Source: Whitmania pigra (taxonomy: Eukaryota; Annelida; Clitellata; Hirudinida; Haemopidae). Taken from it: DNA of 64,000 nt. The translations under genes were made by a program, and so were the position numbers. The stretch's first letter is position 1. Each line of letters starts with the position of its first letter. The stretch covers positions 2,594,001 to 2,658,000 of the forward strand of contig JAJTWR010000159.1 of assembly GCA_021613335.1 (NCBI GenBank). The letters are read 5' to 3'. Shown here piece after piece: positions 56,601-64,000 of the stretch. The notes under the pieces were generated by a model. The model was not told the origin of the DNA and did not search any database. It saw nothing but the letters and a program-made list of their open reading frames with translations.

Positions 56601-58650
56601 TTTTCTTAACATTTTTTTTAGCATTGTACAACAAAGTTTAGGCAGATGGTAGAAGTGTTGAGGGTTAGTATTATAAGCTAAATAGTAGGAGATTCACAAA
56701 CTTGAAGAATATGGAGTCTCAAATAAATTTATTGAGTTCTCTATTTAGTGCCAAAGTTGGATCAGTAATATTAGCTAGTGATACTTGACCTATAAGTAGA
56801 TCATGCACTGGGAGAATGAGTTTTACTCATGAATTTCTATGGGTCAGTTCATAAAAGACATTTAAATAATTTTCCTACAAAAAAAATGATCACTCATGAG
56901 TTGTCAGATTTGAACTTGCAAATGGTCTTGTGAATTCCAGTCGACGACTTTATTCCACACTTGTTAGACCAATTTTCCAATTGACTTCTTTTTTGTCAGA
57001 TATAAGTTGTTAATGTGAAATATTAATAAAAAAATTAATAAACAGTGTTTAAATGTGCTATAGCCTCTCCATGACAACATTTTATGCATTGGATCTTTGA
57101 GAATATAGCCTGCCATAAGGACACCAGTGGTGTCACTGGGGAGGGTGCAGACCACATCAGGGTGACACCAAAAGTTTAATCTTTGTAAGCCTCCAGACAG
57201 CCTTTTTTTGTGAGATTTATGGCCCACTACCAACTAACTTATCCTTTATGATGAAAGTCTTAAAGATGACATCACGAGTTTCCCAAACCTGGTGACATCG
57301 ACCCTTGTGATGCAACCACTGAGAACTCACTCCAAATAACACCAAACTCACTCTAAAAAGTTGGCCCCTTAGATTAGGATTATTGTTTGAACAACCACCA
57401 CCATAATCAACCTTATTATTTTTTCATCACCCTCTACATTAATTAAATAATTTAAAACATTTTCAACTTAATAATCGCTAAAATAAGTAACAATAACAAT
57501 AAGGTAAAAATTCTGAATCAATAATAATAGCAATCAGTATAAATTACCTTAAAACTGCAACCAATAGAATTCAATTTACAAAGGTGGGGCCTTTTTGGAC
57601 ACAATTTTTTGTGCTGTTCAAGCTAAACAAAACTTATAATGAGTTTGCTTCAATAAATTCAATTGCATACATTATGAGCCTAAGTCAACCTCGTGTTTCA
57701 TGATGACGGCAATACCGCAATCATAAGGACATTCAACCACCCTGAATTGACAGTCTTCATCATAATGACTCTGAAAATGAATATGCCTTTCATTCTCGTA
57801 TTAATGCATGAGGCTTTATCAACAACTGTTAACAAACAACTCTAATGCTTATTTATAAATTAAAATGTAACTACTATAATAAGTGAATATGACCCACTGT
57901 TTTCTAATGTATGTCTTTATACATTGTATAAACAATAGTTTAATTATTCTCAAATTTAAATATGTATATACCAACATTTAATAATAGCTTCAAATAACTA
58001 AATTCTTTTTAAATGTATGTATGTTCCTATAAATTTCAATATTTGAGAATTTTTGAGATAATGCAAGCTTCAAATTGAATCAATGTTTTCCTATTTAACA
58101 GGTTTTTATTAAATTCTTGCAAGATTTTAAAAAACAATAGCTACTAATTGTGGTTAAATATGAAAAATATCAAATACTTATGGCTAAAAAATTACCTTTA
58201 GATCCTTTAACAATGGCAATTCTTCACAACCAACATTTTCATTAGGGCAATAAACCTGCTTGACTCGCAACTCCTTGATCACTGAGTAATCAGGTCTAAC
58301 CTTTAAAATAATGCAATATTGTCAACAACAGCCACAATTAACTTTACTGAAATTGCTGAACTTACTTCAGATTTTTCACTTTCTATGCATTCACTATCTC
58401 CGCTTGGGCATTGAAAATGTGAGTGGGGATTAACAGAAAGCCTTTGGTTACATGTATCACATATTCTATGACCACATTGCAGTTGGTATGGATAGACAAA
58501 TTGATCTCCACAGCAGACACATTGATAATTTGGTTCAGGCAGAACAAATTTAAATTTTGTTGTGGATGGAACTTTAGGCAGTTGGAGACTTTTGAGACTG
58601 TTCATTACAAGAAAGTAGGATAGAAACAAAATGATAAAGCCCAAGATCAT
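53615..58650 (-). CDS. TRAF3/5-like TNF-receptor-associated factor
   Basis: Cytoplasmic adaptor and RING E3 ligase of TNFR/Toll-type signalling. Minus exons identified: 58650-58366 (RING: CVCCGDQFVYPYQLQCGHRI, CDTC...CPSGDSEC), 58300-58196 and 57770-57690 (TRAF zinc fingers: VYCPNENVGCEELPLLKDLK, SHYDEDCQFRVVECPYDCGI), 57613-about 57580 (KKLCPKRPHL), 54905-54786, 54718-54605, 54530-54470 (coiled coil), 54405-54195, 54026-53894, 53827-53615 (MATH: VLVWKINNFNKRLNDAIEGK, LSLYSQPFYTTRYGYKMCAR, GKGSFVSLFFVIMKGEYDDL, then NIATGSPKFV). The MATH sequence is closest in pattern to TRAF3/TRAF5. Phases join except between the fourth exon and 54905, so one or more zinc-finger exons in the 57.5-55 kb interval are missing from this model. 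The start is uncertain: ATG 58650 would add a hydrophobic segment; ATG 58605 (MNSLKS) is an alternative. Confidence 0.88.
55495..56350 (+). pseudogene. Decayed Tc1-type transposase in a TRAF intron
   Basis: Broken frames on the strand opposite to TRAF. DNA at 55515-55610 aligns to the start of the 28730 transposase (acagaaggagaaagaggat versus acaaggagaaggggcagat), and 56120-56260 contains FQQDNARIHVSEAT followed by LNPIENV-like sequence. Many stops and indels: an old copy of the same Tc1 family. Confidence 0.8.
56400..57570. other. Rest of the large TRAF intron
   Basis: Contains the minus ORF 57233-56964 (CHPDVVCTLPSDTTGVLMAG), which looks like repeat-derived sequence and not a TRAF exon. 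The missing zinc-finger coding exon(s) may lie here or in 54.9-55.5 kb, but I could not place them. Confidence 0.35.
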
Positions 58651-58905
58651 TCCAGCAAACCAAATAAATTATTACAGTGACCTGAAAATTAAAACCATTT
58701 TTGTTTCACACTGACAATAACATTGTTTAGACCCATAAGTAAAAAAAGAAAACTGTGAAAATAAGTGCATTACCGATATGAGGCAAAAGTCCTTAAAATC
58801 TCTCTCAGTTTTCGAAATATTTTTAATAACATTCATTGTATATGTTAATTGTAGACTTGTAATCAATTTTAATACTGCATTTTCTAGGTCGATGCTAACA
58901 GAAGA

Positions 58906-59819
58906 TCTCTAATTTGAGCAATAACGTCAATAATGCGATATTATTTCCGATCTTCCGCGAAAGATCCCCAGATTCTACCTGGTCTCCCAGAAATTGTAAC
59001 CGACGATCTAATCTGACAATACAATCCTTTTTAAACTTAAAACCATACTAACCATTCCATCGCATGAAAACAACCTCCGGGATTCCTTGAGCTATTATTA
59101 GAAGTTAACTAAATTACAAAACACCGCATTTGTGGCGCGTCAGATATATCGACCGTAATTCGTGAGCATTAGTAATAAACGACATATTAACAACTTAGGA
59201 TTTATATTCAGTAATTATTATCATTAAAAACAACGTATAATTGCGATTATACGTACTTCGAAAACTAATTAATTAAAAGTTCTTTTGCACTGTGTTTTTA
59301 ATGCTGAATTTATCTGCTTTTGCAATAACGGCCATTTAATTTCCTCAAACAAAATGTTGGATCAAAGGGAAGCTTGTTGGTATTTTTATTCTCCGTTTCC
59401 AAAAACGTTTATAAAATTCAGTTACTCAGAGGTGCCTTTGCTCATTACGGTTATCATATAACCTCATCCGGATAAACGTTCCCACAACTGGAACAAATGA
59501 CCTTTTTTGCTTCTAACTCAATGTCAGGGGTCCTGACTGGCGGTTGTCCTCTTGACCTCGTTAATTCAAAAATTTTTCAAAAAATTTTAAATCTATTAAA
59601 ATATAAATTAAATCAATATGAATTTGTTTTTTTTTTATTTTGTAGCAATTACGTTTTTAGACGAAAATATTACGCCTCCGCTACAAAATGTTCTATATCC
59701 GCTCCTGATCGATTAAAATTTATAAATAAATAGCATTTTAGCTACTTGATGATCTTAAAATTCTGGTTTCGCAAAATTAAGCAGTGACAACTTCACATTC
59801 ATACATTTATTACGCAATC
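58906..59819. other. Spacer between TRAF 5' end and the gypsy LTR
   Basis: Presumably the TRAF promoter side. ORF 59497-59733 has no recognised domain. No motif defended. Confidence 0.35.
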
Positions 59820-60011
59820 TGTTACGTAGCTAGCACACCTGTAGGTGCCTAAAGGCTAATGCCTAATTGCGAAGCTAGAGAGCGGTTCGTTTGAGTGCTG
59901 GAGTTGCTACATACAATTGATACGAATTAGTTAAAAACAAGAAGACGTGTTTTGTTGTAAATAAAGACTTTTAGTTTCGCTGTTGTTTTCATTTATACAA
60001 GCGATACAACA
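59820..60011 (+). repeat. 5' LTR of Ty3/gypsy retrotransposon (about 192 bp)
   Basis: Begins TGTTACGTAG and ends CGATACAACA, TG...CA type, with AATAAA at about 59960 for polyadenylation. Followed by a primer-binding site. The left border is inferred from the canonical TGTTA start because the 3' LTR lies outside the window. Confidence 0.7.
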
Positions 60012-60013
60012 AG

Positions 60014-60028
60014 TGGCGCAGTCGACAG
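60014..60028 (+). other. Primer-binding site of the gypsy element
   Basis: TGGCGCAGTCGACAG starts two bases after the LTR and begins with TGG, complementary to a tRNA 3' CCA end. Isotype not determined. Confidence 0.7.
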
Positions 60029-60092
60029 TTGTTTCTGAAGTACAAGTCTACGAGGTTTCAATTTCTGTCACGGTTACTTTCGGTTAAAGAAA

Positions 60093-63000
60093 ATGTCGGA
60101 ATTGAAAGAAATGGTTCAGTTGTTTGCTGAAATGTTGGCGAAACAAACAGCAGAAAGTGAAAGAAGAATGATACAAATGCTACAAACTTTTCAACAAGGA
60201 AATACGACGTCTTCTATACAAAAGTTCGAGCCTTTTCAACCAGAGAAAGAATTATTCAAGGATTACATCAAAAGGTTTGATACATTTCTGTTGGCAAATT
60301 CAATCGCTAAAGGCAAAGCAGCCCAGGTTTTTCTTACAAACCAAAGTCCAGAAATATATAAAATGCTTGAAACTTTGGCTACGCAATTGCAACCGCCCAG
60401 AAATGCAAATGACATGAATTACGAACAAATAGTCTTGAACATGGAAAAGTTATTCAATCCGGCTACTTTTGTAATACGAGAAAGATACAAATTTTGGACT
60501 AATGGGAAAAGAAAACCAGGTGAGTCGGTACAAGAGCTCGCAACTCGGATTCGTCAAGGAGCGGTCAAGTGCGATTTCTCGAGCATTAAAAATCCATTGG
60601 ACGAGGCGCTCCGAACAAATTTTATATGCAGCATTCAAAATGAAGCAGTTCTGAAAGCATTGTTTAGAATCCCAGAAGAGGAACTATCTTTTGCTAAAGC
60701 AGTGGAAGTGGCAAATGAGATTGAAGGAGTGGCCACCGTGGCCAAAGACACAGTATACCATTCGACTTCGGAGTCAATTCAGGCTATTCAGTTGAAACCG
60801 GAACAGATAGCTCACGCCAAGAGAGGAGAACAGACTCCATTCCAAAGAAAAGTCATTTCAAGCAAAAGATACGATACCACCAAAACATTCAAGCGAGACA
60901 ATGCACACCCTACAAAGCGTTACAATTGTTACAGGTGTGGTAGTGCGGAACATTGGGCCGACAAATGTAAGAAGACTGGTGTTGTTTGTAATTTTTGTGG
61001 AAGGAAAGGCCATTACGAAAGAGTGTGTTTCCAGAAGAAACCACGAAACGTCGTGCAAATAATCAAAAGAATGCATGATAATGATCCGCTCTTACAAAAG
61101 ATACAACTTGACAAGAAACTTTATGAATTCGAGTTGGACAGCGGTACACGCGACAGTTTTATTTCGAAGACAATATGGACCGAATTAGGCTGCCCAAAAC
61201 TCCAAAGAAATTCAATTGAATACAGGTCGGTTACAGGTGATGTTCTACCAATTTACGGTTCGTTCAAGATTGACGCATCCATGCCAGAGAAGGAAAACAT
61301 AACATACATAACATTCAACGTGACTCCAAAACAACTGAATTTGTTGGGAAGAGTCGCAATGTTACAGTTGCAGGTAGACTTGAGTAAAAAGCTTCAGGAA
61401 TCTCAGAGAATATGTCTTGTACAGAATGAAGAGATACATTCAAACTTGAATACAAACGACGTCCAAAAGAAGTGTCGCGATCTCTGCCAGAAATTCGAGG
61501 AATTATTTCAGCCAGGATTAGGTTTGCTTAAAGATTGTGAACTGGAAATCAAATTCAAGGAGGAGGCCGTGCCGGTGTTTAAGAAACCAAGGACGGTGCC
61601 ATTCGCTATCATGGAGGATTTGAATCAAGCTTTAGAAGCTGGAATTCAGAAAGGAATTTGGATACCAACCAAATTCAATGATTGGGGAACTCCAATTGTA
61701 CCAATTCGGAAGAAAGGATCGGGTTCAAAGGTCAAATTGCGTGTGTGTGGGGATTACGCTGTCACAGTAAATTCACAGCTAGAAACTCACCGACACCAAA
61801 TGCCATTACCCGAGGACCTTATTAGGAAATTATCCGGAAGTAAATTTTTTACAAAAATTGATTTAGCGGACGCCTACAATCAAATAAAACTGGGTCCCGA
61901 GAGTCAACGACGTCTTGCCCTTAGCACACCTAGAGGTGTATTCCTACAAACAAGACTTCCGTTCGGCATAAGTTCAGCGCCTGGGTATTTCCAGGAAATC
62001 ATGGATAATTTGACCAGTGACCTACCTGGAGTGGTGGTATATCTGGATGACATACTAATAGGAGGCGCGACCGAACAGGAACATCTACAAAATCTAAAGA
62101 ATACACTACAGAAACTACAAGACAGTGTCTTAAAATGTAACCAAGAGAAATGTTGTTTTGCACAAGAATCTTTAGATTATCTTGGCCATACGTTGTCAAG
62201 AGAAGGTGTTGGTCCTGGAGGAAAAGTTGATGCCGTAGCTTCCATGTCCAGACCAGTAAATATTTCGGAACTGAAATCGTTTTTGGGTTCGATACAATTT
62301 TACCACAAATTCATACCAGATTTGTCTACGGTTGCTGAACCCCTGTATTCTTTGACTCGCAAGAATATCAAATGGTTTTGGGGACCGAATCAAGAAAAAT
62401 CGTTCAACAGATTGAAAGAATTACTGCTGAAACGAGTTCAACTGGCCCACTTTGATCCAAAGTTACAAGTTGGAATTGCATGTGATGCATCCGAAGTAGG
62501 TTTGGGAGCAGTATTATTTCACCGTTATCCAGATGGATCTGAAAGACCCATATTCAACGTTTCAAAGCTTTTGTCCGAAAGCCAAAGTAAATACAGTCAA
62601 ATTCATAAGGAAGCTCTCTCAATAATATACGCAGTACAAAAATTCCATCCATATCTCTACGGCAGGAAATTCATCTTAGTAACTGATCACAAGCCACTCT
62701 TGGTTTTATTTGATCCAAATAAAGCAGTGCCAAAACTTACTTTGAATCGGCTGACGCGCTGGGCCCTTATACTTCAACAGTACAATTATACCATTGAATA
62801 CAGGAAAACGTCTGAACACGGGAACGCAGATGCGCTAAGTCGGTTACCTTCGGGTGAAGATAAAATATTTGATGATGCAGAGAAGGAATTGGAATTTTCC
62901 AATGTCTGCACGATTCATGCGTTGAGTCAACAAATTACTTCGACTGACTCTAAAGCAATTTCGGAGGAAACAGCAAAAGACTCCGTAATTACAACTGTTC

Positions 63001-63941
63001 TCAGGTACATGGAAAAGGGTTGGCCACAGAAGATCAATGAGGACGAAGTTACGTTTTTCAAAAGACTTAAAGATTCTTTGTCCTTTGAGGGTAAATGCCT
63101 GTGGATGGGTAACAGATTAGTTATTCCCAAGAGGTTGAGGAATGAGGTTTTACAGTTATTACACCTGGGACATTTCGGAATGCAAAAGATGAAATATCTG
63201 GCTAGAACAGCCGTTTATTGGCCTCGGATGGATCGCGAAATTGAAATTCTTTGCAGAGGTTGTTCCAGCTGTCAAGAACAACACAATAATCCGCCAAAAG
63301 CCTTGAATCATCCGTGGGTGGTTCCGGACGAACCATGGAGTCGTTTACATGTGGATCATGCAGTTAATTTTCTAGGAACAAATTGGTTGATTGTTGTAGA
63401 TGCATTTTCAAGATATCCATGCATACATCCAACATCCGGCCTTACAGCCAAAGCTACCATGGAGTTGTTAGAGGAGGATTTCGCTCATTTTGGATATCCA
63501 CATTCACTGGTATCAGATAATGCTCAAGCATTTATGAGCGAGGAATTTAAATCATTTCTGAACGAGCGGGGAATTCGTCATTTAACTGGTGCACCATACC
63601 ATCCAGCGACAAATGGTCATGCCGAAAGACTTGTTCAGACATTCAAGAAATCGATGAATAAATCGAGATTAAATCCTAAAATGGCTCTACAAGAATTCCT
63701 AATACAGTATCGAAGGATTCCTTTGGAATCTGGTTTGTCGCCCTGTGAACTGCTAAACGGCAGACAAATACGGGCGAGAGTCGATGTCCTTCGCCCATCT
63801 CCGTCGCTCCTGACAAAAGAGGTAGCTCTTACACAAAGAAAAAACAAAGAGCGATTCGCGGTAGGATCGCCTTGCTACGCAAAATACTTTGGACCTCATA
63901 GAGATCGACAACCAAGATGGGTACCGGCTATAATTCAATAG
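60093..63941 (+). mobile_element. Ty3/gypsy retrotransposon gag-pol, single long ORF (1282 aa)
   Basis: One continuous frame. Gag-like N-terminal part (residues 1-260); two CCHC zinc knuckles (about 277-317, CYRCGSAEHWADKC and CNFCGRKGHYERVC); aspartic protease with DSGT (about 348); reverse transcriptase with YLDD (about 650); RNase H (ACDASEVGLGAVL about 793, TDHKPL about 870); integrase zinc-binding part (HLGHFGMQKMKYL ... CRGCSSC about 1023-1060) and DDE core with 35 residues between the second Asp (SDNAQAF) and the Glu (PATNGHAERL). The frame ends at TAG 63939-63941, yet family-like sequence (GPRLFVV) continues in the same frame, so the stop looks premature. No env is seen. The element runs past the window end. 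Recent copy by its intactness. Confidence 0.95.
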
Positions 63942-64000
63942 ATTCTGGGTCCAAGATTGTTTGTAGTCAAATCTTTAAGGCAGGGATATTTGTGGAAGAG

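Noticed and set aside
56964..57233. 89-aa minus ORF in the TRAF intron
   Set aside because: It does not fit a TRAF zinc finger, has no suitable splice borders, and looks repeat-derived.

Overview
This window is an AT-rich, intron-bearing invertebrate animal (metazoan) nuclear sequence. The evidence is GT-AG spliced genes with introns down to about 52-65 bp, animal-specific families (class III POU factor, neurexin, TRAF, MGST3, ADF/cofilin, SDHAF1) and a diverse transposon load. Neurexin plus POU3 plus TRAF suggests a bilaterian. I cannot fix the phylum from the sequence alone. Exon models were built by hand and checked for reading-phase continuity.

Left part (1-21 kb): the 3' exon of a Ser/Asn-rich gene cut by the window edge (1-825); a GC-rich MITE with terminal inverted repeats and a 9-bp target duplication (1033-1443); a class III POU-homeobox gene in two exons (5154-7221); an 11-exon, 644-codon compact neurexin on the minus strand (18133-9918) with only LNS-EGF-LNS outside the membrane and a C-terminal EWYV; and an orphan basic/acidic gene (20586-21149). 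One neurexin splice donor sits at the mouth of a 262-bp (GTGA)n microsatellite that fills most of that intron.

Middle part (21-43 kb): repeat-rich DNA holding a (TTA)n array, an intact-ended hAT element with 8-bp target duplications, an 80-bp hAT-like MITE, the 3' end of one Ty3/gypsy element, a nearly intact Tc1-type element, and a relic of a second gypsy element. Among these lies a set of very small lysine-rich proteins. Most start Met-Gly followed by a polybasic stretch, one almost exactly like the Src membrane anchor. One is extraordinarily cysteine-rich (39 Cys in 133 residues), and three loci share a novel short Cys-containing domain. This group is the best candidate for something undescribed. 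An intronless SERBP1/HABP4-like gene (31056-29836) lies between repeats resembling the Tc1 tail. A 5-exon, 401-aa orphan gene follows at 40951-42766.

Right part (43-64 kb): compact housekeeping genes, namely ADF/cofilin (the first coding exon is only ATG), SDHAF1, MGST3 (minus) and a 6-exon small membrane protein whose membrane segment resembles MUC1. After these come a truncated non-LTR retrotransposon, a CCDC92/CCDC74-like coiled-coil gene with transposon debris in one intron, a TRAF3/5-like gene (minus) carrying a decayed Tc1 copy in an intron, and a Ty3/gypsy retrotransposon with LTR, PBS and a long gag-pol ORF running to the window end.

The genes do not form a pathway. The window is an ordinary animal gene neighbourhood with transposons, plus a local family of small putatively membrane-attached basic proteins.
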